64,000 bases of DNA, from the NCBI RefSeq assembly GCF_030272615.1, contig NC_081415.1, positions 421,378,757-421,442,756 on the forward strand. The letters run 5' to 3'. The notes below the pieces were generated by a model. It did not search any database. It was given only the letters and a program-made list of their open reading frames with translations, and had not been told where the DNA came from. This document shows positions 1-13,977 of this stretch, one piece after another. The first letter of the stretch is position 1. Each line of letters starts with the position of its first letter. The translations under genes and the position numbers were made by a program. Origin of the DNA: Cryptomeria japonica (lineage: Eukaryota; Streptophyta; Pinopsida; Cupressales; Cupressaceae).

Positions 1-2050
1 TAAGAAAAGGTAAGAAAGGTATGAAATGTTTTTTTGGAAAAGTAAATTAAAAAAGAGAGAGATGGAGGAAGTTTCTTTTAAAATTCTTTTAGAAACTTAA
101 AATATAAAATTCATATTATAATTGCTTTTATGCGTAAAGGTAACCATTATAAAGAATAGTAAGAACTTTAATATGAGAAAGTTTTTACTTATCTAAATTT
201 TAGAAGTTTCTAAAAAAACTAAAACCCCTCCATTTCACCTTAAGGATGGAGAAAATTAAAATAGTAAAAGATAAAAATTAGTTATAAGCATAATAAAAAA
301 AATCTTACATATTTGATATTGGAATTTTCCATTAAAAAAATAATAATTTAATAATTTAAAATATGTAAGAAGGTGCATAAAGTGAGGGAAAGTTTAGTTT
401 TTATTTTTAACTTAGAAATTTATACTTATTTAATGTAAGTGTGTTGATATTTATTGGGAGAATGGTACGTACAATGGGGGGAGATATTTTTCTTATCACC
501 AATAACTTTTGAGTTATGACATGAACAAAATGTGTTTAGATAAATTATTATCTAGAATATCACTATCCAAGCTTGTTATGATATAGCTCTTTATGTGGAC
601 AAGGGTTACCGGTAGGAAAGAAATATAGCATTAAGTCTAAAGCTTGGGGGATGGCTTTAATAATAGGCTTGTTATAGATATTAAGTGGCTTCATTATTGC
701 ATCCACATTATTTAGGTTGTTCATTGAAAATTTAGATCTTGACTATAGCTATATCTTTGAGTGACGATAATAAGGAAAGGTAATAATTATAGAAGTTTAT
801 TGGATTAAAAGGTACAACAATTTATGATAGATGATATTAATATTTGTATAATCTTTGTTATCTATTGATAGGAATTGGGCAATGATGAATTACTTGGTAT
901 TATTAGTGAAAAAGAATGAGAGTTTTATCTTGTTTAATTATAGAGAAGATGGACTATAGGAAAAGAAGAAGAAACATGATTGATATAAAGACTTAGACAT
1001 TGAAATAGAGTTAAGTTTGAAATGAAGATTCTTTATTCTAAAGTTTGTAAAATATTTACTACCTCCTTACGGAACAAAATAAGACTTATCATCTTAGCCA
1101 AATAGTAGTATCTCTATGATTACCATAAGATAAGGCCATGACCTAGAGGATCATAATTGGGTTAAATATTTGTGTAATTTATTTTAAAATTTTAATGACT
1201 TCAAAGAGTAAGAGACCATTAATGGATCATTGTGCTAATCTACTTAACCATTGATAAGATGTGAGTTATCATCATCACCATGTAATATATTCTTGAATAA
1301 TGTTTTGTATAACTTTTTAGATTAACTGTGTATGAAGATGCATGCAATATTGATAGGAGATACGTGGATGCACATATGTTCTCCTATATGCTCTTATTAC
1401 CTGAGTAGGTTCTATATGCTTATGTGTACGTGGAGACATTCTTTTATTTTCTCTATGTATGAGGTGAAATTGTGTTATATTAATGAAATACTCGTGAATG
1501 GAAAGGAACTCAATTAAATGAAATAATGTCAAATTTTAGAAAAGGTGATGCTTCTATTTATTTATGTATTCTTAATGAATCTTGTGGCTTCAAGATATCA
1601 TTGCATTAGCATTAGATGTAGATATGTCATACTACATTGAATTTCATTACTCTTGTTATATTCACTATGTTAGTCTACCTCATGTTGGGTTGGGTATCTT
1701 TCATTTAAATGAAAGATTCAAGGGAAGTGTAACTACTTCGTGGTAGGGCCGATACACGCTCTGACAATGTTCTTGCCCCTAATGTTATTGTGGGAGATAG
1801 TTGTCAGAGTTCCTATCTTGGTGGTCTTCATGATTTGTTTCCTATGTATTCTTATAATTGACCTTGTGGTCTATTGTAAAGGAAAATGCTCCCTTATGTT
1901 CAGCCTTGTTGTATGTTTGTGTACTAAATCTTATGTTGAAATATAAGTTTAAGTCTCCAATCTTGTATATTTGGACATGTCAAATATTTAATGCTTAATT
2001 TTATGAATTATTCTATGAATGATGTGAATTATGTTATTTTGAAATTATGG
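1..2050. other. AT-rich spacer, no gene recognised
   Basis: The stretch is AT-rich with only short open frames (at most about 70 codons) on either strand. None shows a domain, a motif or a coding-like composition that I recognise. I see no LTR ends, primer sites or tRNA-like sequence here. It is best read as intergenic or very old repeat-derived DNA. Confidence 0.6.
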
Positions 2051-2059
2051 AGGTCCTTA

Positions 2060-2285
2060 CACATAAATACATATACATACATACGTGTGTGTATGTGTAC
2101 ACACACACATATACATATACATATACATATAGACATACATAGACATACATATATGTATACATATCTATATATGTGTATATATACATATGCATATATATGT
2201 ATATGTATGTATATGTATATATATGTATATATAGATATATACATATACGTATATGTATACATATGTACACACACACACACACGTA
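2060..2285. repeat. Compound TA/CA/TG microsatellite
   Basis: Runs of TA, CA, TG and ATAC units give an almost unbroken alternation of purine and pyrimidine over about 220 bases. Open frames through it on both strands translate to Y/I/H/T/C/V repeats, which is a result of the dinucleotide period and not protein-coding signal. It is a smaller version of the tract at 12719-13465. Confidence 0.95.
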
Positions 2286-2289
2286 TACC

Positions 2290-2592
2290 TTTCATCTTGG
2301 ATGTGATTTTCAATTATTGTTGGGTTCTTTGTTTTATCTTGGTGTCTTCCCCTTTTTAATTTTAGGCGGTCTTTTTTATTAGGTTATTTTGGTTTGTGTT
2401 GTTTTGATTTGTGGACTTGGTTCATTTCACTTTGTTGTTTTCTTTTTTGTTTTCATTACTTTTTTTTATTTACTTCCCTATCTTGAGTTGACACTTATCC
2501 TAACCTAGTACCCTCACTCTTTCTCTGTCCACCTCTTCTTATTGTGTCTGGGTCTGCAATGTTATGCATTTTCTTCTTGTGCTCTCTACTTT
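2290..2592. other. T-rich stretch upstream of the hammerhead motif
   Basis: No coding region is recognisable. The + strand is T-rich and leads directly into the hammerhead-like motif at 2593. It could be the untranslated flank of a decayed retroelement, but I see no reverse transcriptase or GIY-YIG coding remnant nearby, so the assignment stays open. Confidence 0.4.
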
Positions 2593-2635
2593 CATCCTGA
2601 TGATGGATCATAGTGTGTGATCTGAAACGTTGATG
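2593..2635 (+). ncRNA. Hammerhead-ribozyme-like motif, minimal type I
   Basis: The conserved core is in the right order. CTGATGA (2597-2603) is followed by a one-base bulge, a 6 bp stem II (GGATCA 2605-2610 with TGATCT 2618-2623, closed by one G-U pair), a 7-base loop, GAAA (2624-2627) and CGTT. Stem I is formed by CATC (2593-2596) and GATG (2632-2635), which immediately flank the core. Stem III would be the self-complementary ACGT, as in minimal hammerheads thought to work as dimers. Such motifs are known from Penelope-like retroelements, and that family has been reported in conifers. The stem II bulge and the G-U closing pair suggest some decay; self-cleavage is unproven. Confidence 0.6.
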
Positions 2636-2880
2636 CAAAAAAGCTCACACAATCAAATCCAGAAGCTCATATAGACAAATGTATACATTATTGAAGTGAA
2701 CTCTTCTATTGAATTGAGATTAATTATTTTGTTTTTAAAGATGAAATGCCTCATTCATTATGAATTCCTATTGTACATTTGAATGAATATGATAGGCATC
2801 ATGATTTTCAAAGCATAATAATGCTTTATTTAAATTAAAAAGGTGCTAAATTAATACTTTGCATGTCGCCTTGATGCTAC

Positions 2881-3137
2881 TAGCTTAAATATCTTAATAC
2901 ATCTATCTAAAATACGCTGAGAGATATAAGTCTTGAGGTGCCTATCTATTCTCAATAAGAAAATAGTTGCCTCGAGACTGATATCTCTCGGCATATTTTA
3001 GATAGATGTATTAGATATCTAAGATAGTAATTAATTTTCTTATGGAATTACATATAATAATTAAAAGATATTAGAACTAGTATAGATATCTTAAATACAT
3101 GTATCTAAAGAAATACTGAGAGATATCAATTGAAACT
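2881..3137. repeat. Imperfect 43 bp inverted repeat plus a third diverged arm
   Basis: Arm 2896-2938 pairs with 2970-3012 with only a few mismatches across a 31-base spacer, and weaker pairing extends outwards to about 2881 and 3027. A third, more diverged copy of the first arm lies at about 3085-3130 in the same orientation as the first. The core word GAGAGATAT recurs in each arm. No ORF lies inside. It may be a small foldback or MITE-like element, but no clear target duplication is visible. Confidence 0.8.
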
Positions 3138-3139
3138 AT

Positions 3140-3783
3140 TTTATTTTCCTTAGAATTATTTTATTTCACTTTAAATTATATTTACTACATACAAAAATAT
3201 TTAAATTATATTGCATCTACATTGTTTATTTTTTCCTTACAATATTTTTATTCAATAATTGACATGATCTAGTTTTTTATATTTAAATTTAAAACTCTTA
3301 TTATTGGTCAAAAAATCATGAAAAATAAAAATTTTACAAAGAATATTGTAATTATGAAATGGTAAATTTTTTAAATATGTTTATTCTTATTTTATATTTA
3401 TATATCTATCTAAAACTTATAATTTTGATGAGGATATATTTTATTTTATATGATGTTTATTTTTAAAAATATTAAGGTTATAATTAATATTAATATTTTG
3501 GCATGTGAGTGGTTGTCAAATTTAAGCTAAAAGATAAAAGTTAACATTAACACACTCACGCCATTTCACTCCACCCTTTGTTGCCATTGTAGAATGCCTA
3601 ACAACATTAATTTATTTAATTTATAATTTTGTCTTATTAAAATTATTTATTGTAGAATATTTTAATTTATATAATAAAATAAATTTCAGCTTAAAACCTA
3701 AATTAAATGTTTAGAGCGAGAGATCAAGAGAGAGATCAACTAATTTTTTATTCCTTGTTTCATGTCAATAATTTAAGGATAAT
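3140..3783. other. AT-rich spacer
   Basis: Very AT-rich sequence with no coding remnant, no LTR ends and no obvious repeats beyond short A/T runs. I see nothing to annotate in it. Confidence 0.6.
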
Positions 3784-6333
<2,550 letters not shown>

Positions 6334-7953
6334 TGTCACTACTAGCTTGGGATAAAGTATGCAGGCCTAAGATGGATGGGGGGCTAGAATTAAGAATATC
6401 AAAGAACAAAGTAAAGTTTTAGGAGAAAAGCTAGTATGGAGAATGCATAAATATCCTCACTTAAAATGGGTTAAAATCTTTTATCACAAATACCTAAACA
6501 GTAATGATTGCACAAGTGTTTTTAGGACAACTACCCCTCCAAGGGGATCGTGCATTTGGAACTTTATGTTAGATCGGAGGAGCTTAATCACCAAGAAACT
6601 AATGTGGAATCTTGGTAATGGAGAGCATGCCATGTTCTGGTCAGACTCTTGGGGAGGATACTCAACAATAGATAAAACAACCAACCTTGAGATCTCCAAG
6701 ACCCTCTTGGAAGAAAATTGGGGAAAATATGTCAAAAACTACATTGAGGTTGTGGATGGAGATATTGCTAAAGGTTGGAGATGGAAATCTTTAGATATCA
6801 TCACAATCCCAAAGAGAGAAAGGGATGGGCTTACCAGAATATTAGACTCTAGAATCATTACCTTTCACCTTGGGCAGGATAAATTGGGGATTATAACACT
6901 AAAGAGGGCTACAATTACCTAATGGGAAAACAGTTAAGACCCAAGACAAACATCCCATTGGAACTTTGTTGGGATAAGATGTGCCTACCTAGATAGGGTT
7001 GTTTTCATGGTTAGCATTACAAAATAGCATCCTAACTACTCATAGATTCAAGAAGATGGGATATGTAGGACCTAGCAAGTGCCCTCTTTGTGAAGAGGAT
7101 GAAGAAATGTTGATCACATACTATTATCCTGCAAATTCTCCAATCAGTGCTAGAGCTAGCTACATAACAAACTTGGATGGAACTGAGCGATTCCAAGGTC
7201 AATTATGAGCATTAAGCTTGGCCTATTAGAAATAAGAATTTCTTGTATGGTGACCTCTGGATTGCTCCTCCATCTATTGTCATATGGGAGTTATGGAAGG
7301 AGAGAAATAGGCGCATTTTTAAAGATAAAAGGATGTGTTGGGAGAAACTTACCAATAAGATGGAAGCTGCCATTATTGAGACAATAAATAGTATAATCAT
7401 GAATATGCAAAGAGTGGAGGCAAATATGACCTCCTGGGATGAGAAGATGAGAGGCTGATGGATATGGTTGAAGATTCCTCCTTTTATAAGAGTTGGGGCT
7501 AGGGAGGGTAAGAGTAGAAGAGATTAATGCAGGTGACATAAACCTGAGTGTGGGTGGTTCAAGCTCAACTTTGATGGAGCTTCTCAAGGAAATCCTGGTC
7601 AAGCAAGTATAGGCTTCTATCTTCACGACTCCGAAGGAATCAAGGTGGAAAGACTAACAAGGCCCATAGCTGTTAAAACAAATAATTTTGTTGAACTCAC
7701 AGCTCTGGTGGAAGGGATGTTAATATGTAAAAAGATGGTGGAAAGATTATCTATTGAAGGGGACTCGACAATTGTGATTATTGGTCTGAGAAAGGGGTCT
7801 ATGCCAGATTGGAGGTTGAATACATTGCTTTCGAGAGCTTTACACTTAGCCCAATCCTTTAATAGGATAACATTCAATCACATATATAGGGAAGGCAATT
7901 ATAGAGTTGATGAATTAGCAAATAAAGGTGTTGATGGGATTACCATTGGGTAA
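6334..7953 (+). pseudogene. 5'-truncated LINE: end of reverse transcriptase, zf-RVT, RNase H
   Basis: The 3' part of an L1-type plant non-LTR retrotransposon ORF2. In order I see the C-terminal RT segment (AWDKVCRP...GGLEL near 6340-6395, then WNLGNGEHAMFWSDSW near 6605-6650), a zinc-binding zf-RVT region (FSWLALQNSI...CPLCEED near 7001-7110), the WELWKERNRRIFKDKR linker (about 7285-7330) and an RNase H domain (FKLNFDGASQGNPG from 7558 to stop 7953). Frame changes at about 6395, between 6920 and 7000, and around 7200-7560 break the frame. The abrupt 5' start is typical of incomplete target-primed reverse transcription. No poly-A tail follows; antisense copia sequence begins within about 30 bases. 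Confidence 0.85.
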
Positions 7954-7984
7954 CATAGGTATTTTTAGGAGCGACCTAGGGCTA

Positions 7985-9613
7985 GTACCTCTTGGGAATC
8001 ATGATCAAACAACCCATACGCCTTAACATCCTCACAATAGCCAACAAATATGAGTGGTTGGCTCTTCCTCTCCATAGCTTTCCTCTGAGCATCTAGAATA
8101 AATGCCCAAGCCTCACTACCAAAAACTCAGAATGATGAAACATCAAGCTTGACATGGGACCAAGCCTCCTCAGGATTCATCTAGCGCAATGCCTTATGAG
8201 GCATCTGATTTTAAATATAAGTGAAATAATTAACTGCCTCAGCCCAAAAAGCAGGCTTCATAGAACGTGACTGAAGCATACAATTGGCCATCTTCCGTAG
8301 TGTTTTATTCTTTCTCTCAGCAACACCATTATGTTGAGGAGTGTGAGGAACTGATAACTGATGCTACAAACCATGCTTTGCACAGAAACCTGTAAAACCC
8401 CGATTCACATACTCTCTCCTATTATCTATGTGTATCCTCTGGATAGAAAGACTAGACTGCTTCTCTACAAATATCTTAAAGACTCAAAATGAATCAAATA
8501 CATCAGACTTGTACTTAAGAAATTACACCCATTTACGTCTGGAGAAGTCATCAATGAATGTGAGCACATACTTGGCCCCTGAAAAAGATGGAGTCGGAAA
8601 TGACATAAGATCATTGTGTACCAAATCCAAGGGTGCCTTAGCATGTGTGGCTCTATCTATAGGAAAGGGATCTTGGTGATGTTTGCCAAGTGCACAACCT
8701 CGACATAGACCATCTATACAGGATATCTGAGGGAGCCCAATCACAAGGGTCTGTGTGCTAATCTGTTGTAAGTATCTGTATTGACATGGCCAAAACACTC
8801 ATGATAGAGTTTTCTCACTGAATCTGTATGTGCTACAAGAGAAACACCTGAACCATATGGACTCTCAAAGCCATCAAACCTGTTTAACCGATCAACACTG
8901 CCAGTAGCCACAACCAAATCAGGATCATGAAGATCTCTAATAACCACATCATGTGGTGAGAACTCAACTGTTTTACCAGAGACAGAATGACAAATCTGAT
9001 AAACAAAGAGGAGGTTTGTCAAAATGTTAGGATCCAAAAGAACATCCTAAATACAACCACCTGTCAACGGAATAGTACCTAAACTTGAAATTGAAAGTTG
9101 TGTTGAGTCACCAACTGCAATCTATAAAGTATCACTATGAGCATGTGAGGTAACAATTTGATGAGAGTGTGTCATGTGGTGAGAAGCCCTTGGATCAATA
9201 ATCCAAGTCGATGCAGAAGTAATAGCTCGTGCAGAAAGAGCATGTCCTTTCCCTGTAGAAGAGGAAGAAGGAGGCCGAGGAGATTAAATATTATGCTTCT
9301 ACATGGATTCCTCCAAAGCCTCTAATCGTTTCCAACACTGGGAAACTAGACGTCCTTCCTTGCCACAGAAACTGCAAAGTTCATCTGATTTCTTCTTAGT
9401 CTTGGAGGAAGACTCACTAGACTTAGAATATTTCTCCTATTTGGGATAGGACTGGGGTTTAGAATTAGACTTAGGTGGTGGCTTGGAGGGACTCTCACTA
9501 CCAGTCGAATCCTTCCTAGGCTTCGGTTTCTGCTTCTTGTTCTCTTTAGATGTATGTGTAACCAATGCTTTGTTCTTTGATCCTGTGAGAGTGTCCAACT
9601 GAGATAGGTGAGC
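7985..9613 (-). pseudogene. Copia C3 gag tail, protease region and integrase
   Basis: Downstream of gag on the - strand follow a nucleocapsid-like basic stretch, a protease-to-gag-pre-integrase segment (8741-9037, ending LYHECFGHVNTDTYNRL) and the integrase start (8523-8798: GCALGKHHQDPFP, then APLDLVHNDLM and FIDDFSRRKWV). The integrase C-terminal part, with SVPHTPQHNGVAERKNKT, is at about 8260-8370. Several in-frame stops and frame changes occur, for example after WV at 8523 and in the 8000-8250 part. Integrase inserts element cDNA into the genome; this copy cannot make it. Confidence 0.8.
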
Positions 9614-10177
9614 CTACTCATGAGTCAAGCAATCACATAACACATAAAATGTAGGCATGGTGAATCGTGTACCCAAGGCATCCATAGTAGAATAAAATAT
9701 TGAAGCAAATATCTGATAGGGACCTCGAAGCTTAGAGAGAATCATGTAGATACACTTTATGTCTATCTTATTTTTACCACAACTGTGAAGGATAGATCTG
9801 GTGGTTTTAAACTTGTTCAGAAAGTCCTCAATGTGAAGAAAGGACTCAGATAACAAGGAAGAGATCTCTGCCTCAATTTGTAATGCTCTAAACTCATTGA
9901 TGGTACCAAAGAGACCATCAAATTTGGACCACATAGCTCGAGGAGTGAGCAAACCATCAAGGTGAAAAAGCAAGTTGTCTAAAACATGTAAGGAGATGAC
10001 ACCCATAGCCTCATCCATCTTATTCTTGTGGTGAATAATCTCAAAAGGATGTTTCAACTGAGGCTGAGCCTCGTCCAAACAGGACCACAACCCTTTTGAT
10101 CTGAGAAGCGTCATCATACGAGCTTTCCAAAGGTGATAGTTTTGTGATGTAAGAAGCTCAACATAAGAGTTTGCCAT
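9614..10177 (-). pseudogene. Copia C3 gag, N-terminal part
   Basis: A 187-codon frame starting MANSYVELLTSQNYHLWKAR, typical of a copia capsid protein: the early W-containing segment is followed by a long helical region (TPRAMWSKFDGLFG, then EIEAEISSLL-like sequence). Gag forms the particle that packages element RNA. The frame ends at 9614; the next part (9346-9621, R/S/P-rich, then CxxC-type residues near 9350-9375) is in another frame, so gag is broken there by a frameshift. It is the best preserved part of C3. Confidence 0.85.
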
Positions 10178-11290
10178 GTGTACCTATACCTGTACCTACT
10201 CTTGTGTTTTTTTAATTAAGTGATCTTTCAAACTAGATAGAGGATGCATAAGGGTTTTTTGTTTTGATTTTTAGGTGTTCTGATTTTCTGAAGTAAATTA
10301 CAGAAAGTAGAAAATAACACCCCCCACAAGATGAAAAACCAAACCCCAGTACAATCTGAAAGCCAAAAAGAAAGTCAAGAGAAAAATAATGCTTCAGACA
10401 ATATCTTGTGTACTTGGTAAGATTTCTGGAATAATGAACCCCAAATATGAATAGGGCTCTCCAAGACCTTTCTGACGCTTATTCGTTTGCCGAAAAAGGA
10501 GTTTGTTTGCCCAAGTTATGGCTCCCGAAGTGCAGAATAAACTCTAACTTTGACGGTAAAAAATAGACACAAAATTGAAAAATCTATAAATCTCACCTCC
10601 AGATCTGAAAAGATCTTGAAGAGATCTTTTTGGAGCCTATTCATTTTCCAAAATCCGACTCCGTTTGCCCAAGTTATGGCAAAAAAACAACCCCCCTATC
10701 AAAAAACATCCAAAGAGGAGCTAGGAGTGGTGACTGGGTGGAGGTGGTAGGTGGGCCAGCCGGCAGTGGTGGCCAGGCGGTGTTGGTCGGGTGGCGGTGT
10801 CGACTGGGCAGTAGGGGGGCGTCCGCTACGGGGGTTTGGTGGAACTGCAAGTGGTTTCCGCTACAGTGACCACTCTCCACAGGGGTTGAAGAAACGTCGG
10901 CGACAACTGCTATGACAACCACAGCAGTGTAAAAACCGTCGTTGAGATTTTGGCCTAGGATGTCGTAAAACTCCCACAAATTATTATTTTTTTTAATTTT
11001 CTTCTCAAAATTCGTGCCCAAAGAGGGCCAAAAAAAAATAAAATTCAAAGTCAAAGTTGTCCAAATTGGATAAATTTTATATGAAAATGGGGGGTTTTGG
11101 GTGTTTTGAGCTCAACAGTGAGGTCCGTTTGAGCCCAAAATTCCCAGAAACAAAGAAGCACCCCAAATGCAAATAAAAACTCTGAAAAAAAAATTGAACA
11201 TATGAGATCGTGGAAACTTCGCATTTGTGTGGGATGACTTGTTTTTGGCTATTCTTCATGTATTTCTAGTCTTATGTCTTTTTTTGACAT
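10178..11290. other. Probable 5' leader of C3, with a GC-rich patch
   Basis: No gene. The stretch lies upstream of C3 gag on the - strand, where a leader and 5' LTR would be expected. A GC-rich patch at about 10720-10900 stands out from the AT-rich surroundings, and short frames across it look compositional. Two similar segments containing TTTGCCCAAGTTATGGC occur at about 10506 and 10665, a short direct repeat. I could not find a TGGTATCAGAGC-type primer site on the - strand, so the LTR boundary is unresolved. Confidence 0.4.
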
Positions 11291-12280
11291 TCTGAGCTGT
11301 CATTGTAAGCACTTATGATTTTGTAATCGCACTGAGATAAAGTGCCTCTGTATTGCACATGTATTACGGGATCTTGCACATCATTTTTGTGCCTTATTGT
11401 ACTCACACTATGATATAAAATGCCATGGGGTTTTGATGTTTTCCTTTGTTTGCCTTCATACCTTTCTCATGCCTATGTGCCTTGGTTTGCACACCCTTTG
11501 TATTTGCTTGTACTTTCATGTTTGCATGGTCAGGTGTTCTTGGTTCTTCTTCATGCACTACATTATGGCTTTCAGATTCAGTGTACCTGTCATACCTCTC
11601 CCTTGTCAACATTATGGGGGGGTTTCTACTGTTGGTGTTAATGCTTTCTTGGTTTCATATTGGAGTCAACTATGTATTCAATATTTGTTCCTAAGTACTG
11701 GGTAGATGCAGCGGCTGGTTATCCATGCATTTTGGTGAGATGGAATACTTACCATACGGACACTCTTGCATTCCTACTTTCTGGAGGCGACCTTCCATTT
11801 TTCATTTGATCAGTTCTTTAGACTGTTGGTACTTGTGCCATCTGTATCTTCGGGTTCCAGATGTTTTGTCTATGTTTACCATCTGATTCGGATTCGAGTA
11901 GTGTCATTGAGGGCACTCATGTAGATTCATGTCTTCTTGATCCTGATCATCTTTTGTTTCAGAGGAGGTTCTTATTTCAACATCTTAGCAGTCATTCTAT
12001 GATGGAGTTTGCAACTTCTTCATGCTTCAATGATTCTTCATGCTCGTCTTTTGTTCCTATCTTTTGAAACATTCTTGTTTGGAGGCTTCTTAATCCTTCA
12101 CTTGAGCTTTCATCTCTTCTTGGAGAGGAGTTTTGTTCCCATTGGGTTTTCTCCCTTTTCTCCATTTTATAGAGATTTCATTGTACTTGGGTACCTCATC
12201 AAGCCATGTTGTCGAGACCCATTTTTGGCTTTCATGCATCTAGTCCTTAGTTGTTTTTTAGCTTCTCCCTAACTTCATCT
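11291..12280 (+). other. Non-coding region upstream of an LTR and polypurine tract
   Basis: T-rich sequence on the + strand with frames of at most about 100 codons and no recognisable domains. Because it runs into a purine tract and LTR at 12281-12291, it is probably the 3' untranslated or internal part of that element. Its coding part, if it had one, is not in this window on the + strand. Confidence 0.4.
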
Positions 12281-12638
12281 TAAGGGGGGGTGTTAGAGTA
12301 AAGGTATTAGTTTACTTAATTAATTAAATAATATTGATTTAATAGTTAAGTCGCATTTTCTCTATTTCAGTTAAGCTAAATTTAGAAAGCTAAACTTAAG
12401 AATATTAATTAATAATAAATTAATTATTAATTGCTTTTAGGGTTTTCCTTTTTAGGTTTGATCTCATTTTATAAGGATTGATCCCTTTTGTAAACCAATC
12501 TAATTATTATAATTGCATTCTTTTTCTCTAGGTTTTCAAAGCAATCTTTGTGTTTTGTGAATCTTCCATTATTGTGACAGGTTATTTGCATACAGAGATT
12601 CACTGGGTTCTGTGAGGTTGTATTCTACAACTTTTACA
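12281..12638 (+). mobile_element. Polypurine tract and 348 bp LTR of an unassigned element
   Basis: TAAGGGGGGG (12281-12290) is a typical polypurine tract that primes plus-strand DNA synthesis. It abuts TGTTAGAG (12291), the classic start of a plant LTR. A TG...CA LTR would end at about 12638 (CTTTTACA). A TATA-like TTTTATAAGG lies inside at about 12468-12478. No matching 5' LTR is in the window, so this is either the 3' end of an element whose 5' part is lost or a partial remnant. The end coordinate is inferred from the CA dinucleotide. Confidence 0.6.
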
Positions 12639-12717
12639 ATATATTTATGTATAACCATTTATACTCTATTATATCCTCAGATAGATATTTTTACTATTAT
12701 TTACTTATATTCATTCT

Positions 12718-12718
<1 letters not shown>

Positions 12719-12814
<96 letters not shown>

Positions 12815-12943
12815 TAATGTATATATATACATATATATGTATATATGTATACATATGTACATATACATATGTATATATATACATATACATATACATATGC
12901 ACATATATACATATACATATGCATATACATATACATGTATATG

Positions 12944-13037
<94 letters not shown>

Positions 13038-13381
13038 TATATAGTCTATATACATATATAGACACACACGCGCGCGCGCACACACACACACATATACAGA
13101 CATATATACATATACACACATATACACACATATATATACATATATATGTATATATATGTGTGTGTGTGTGTGTGTGTATATACATATACATATATACATA
13201 TATAGATATACATATAGATATACATATATGTGTGTGTGTGTGTGTGTGTGTGTAGACATATACATATGTATGTATATGTGTATGTACACACACACACACA
13301 GATATACATATGTATACATATATGTAGATATGTATACATATGTATACATATCTACATATATGTATACATATGTACATATGT

Positions 13382-13464
<83 letters not shown>

Positions 13465-13465
13465 C
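12719..13465. repeat. 750 bp alternating purine/pyrimidine microsatellite
   Basis: (TA)n at 12719-12812, mixed TATG/TACA steps, (TG)n at about 12977-13036, a short CGCGCGCGCA at about 13071-13080, further TG and CA blocks and (CA)n at 13385-13450. Nearly every step alternates purine and pyrimidine, with few exceptions. Frames of up to 254 codons on both strands are artefacts. The (CG)n and (TG/CA)n parts could adopt Z-DNA, and the (TA)n part could extrude cruciforms. Confidence 0.95.
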
Positions 13466-13615
13466 ACTTTTCCACTCATGGAAATATCTAATTGCGGATA
13501 CAATCTTAAATATGGGGGTGAGGTCTAATCATTATATATATATATACTTTTCCACTCATGGAAATATCTAATTGCAGATACAATCTTAAATATGGGGGTG
13601 AGGTCTAATCATTAT
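13466..13615. repeat. 80 bp tandem duplication at the microsatellite edge
   Basis: Two copies start ACTTTTCCACTCATGG at 13466 and 13546 (period 80) and differ by a single G/A change in the GGATA/AGATA word, apart from the length of the intervening TA run. The duplication includes part of the TA tract, which suggests replication slippage or unequal crossing-over at the microsatellite boundary. Confidence 0.95.
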
Positions 13616-13977
13616 TTAGAAAGATTATTATGCCCTCATCTTTAGGCATAATCCCAATACCAAGAGAGTAATTATAATTATTTAAGAGCAGTACTAGCCT
13701 CGAGTACTTCAAGTGTCAGGTGTAATGTTAGATCACGATGAGATAGACAACTAATTTCACACTCAAGCTTTTAATTAGACTTGTGTGGTGTCTCACTCTC
13801 ATTACGCCTCAGTTCTTAATTCTACTATCTTTTGGCTCTGCAAAAAACTCACTATAGGATGGATACCTCGATGAAACTATCTTGCAGTAAGAGGCAGATG
13901 GCGATCACAAATGTAGTGACAAAGATCGTCTAGCAGGTATTATCAATTTCCCTCATGAACTGGTAATCGACGCCATA
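13616..13977. other. Spacer upstream of the unknown ORF
   Basis: No domain is recognisable. The frame of the ORF at 13978 stays open upstream to a stop at 13888-13890. CTTGCAG at 13881-13887 resembles a splice acceptor directly before that stop, so an upstream exon is conceivable but cannot be shown. Confidence 0.35.

Larger units (their letters stand above)
7975..10177 (-). mobile_element. Partial Ty1/copia element C3: gag, protease, integrase only
   Basis: On the - strand the order gag, gag-pre-integrase and integrase runs from 10177 down to about 7980 and stops just after the GYCEDVKAYGLFDHDSQEVL segment that normally follows integrase. The reverse transcriptase and RNase H half and the 3' LTR are absent; the LINE tail lies directly against the break. 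I could not find a Met-tRNA primer site or a 5' LTR upstream of gag (higher coordinates), so the element is incomplete at both ends. Confidence 0.85.

Noticed and set aside
1740-1946. 68-codon hydrophobic frame as a membrane protein
   Set aside because: An overlapping frame is equally coding-like, the composition is driven by T-rich sequence, and no start context or homologue is recognisable.
2598-2630. C/D-box snoRNA (TGATGA and CTGA words)
   Set aside because: The boxes are only about 20 bases apart, there is no terminal stem around them, and the hammerhead reading explains all conserved bases and both stems.
10549-10900. GC-rich frames as a gene
   Set aside because: Short frames on both strands follow composition; no domain, and the position fits a copia leader.
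11397-12272. Several + strand frames of 60-100 codons as small genes
   Set aside because: They overlap in all three frames with T-rich composition and lead into an LTR; more likely untranslated retroelement sequence.
12711-13503. Open frames of up to 254 codons on both strands
   Set aside because: They arise from dinucleotide repeats that lack stop codons in several frames; the residues follow the TA/TG/CA period.
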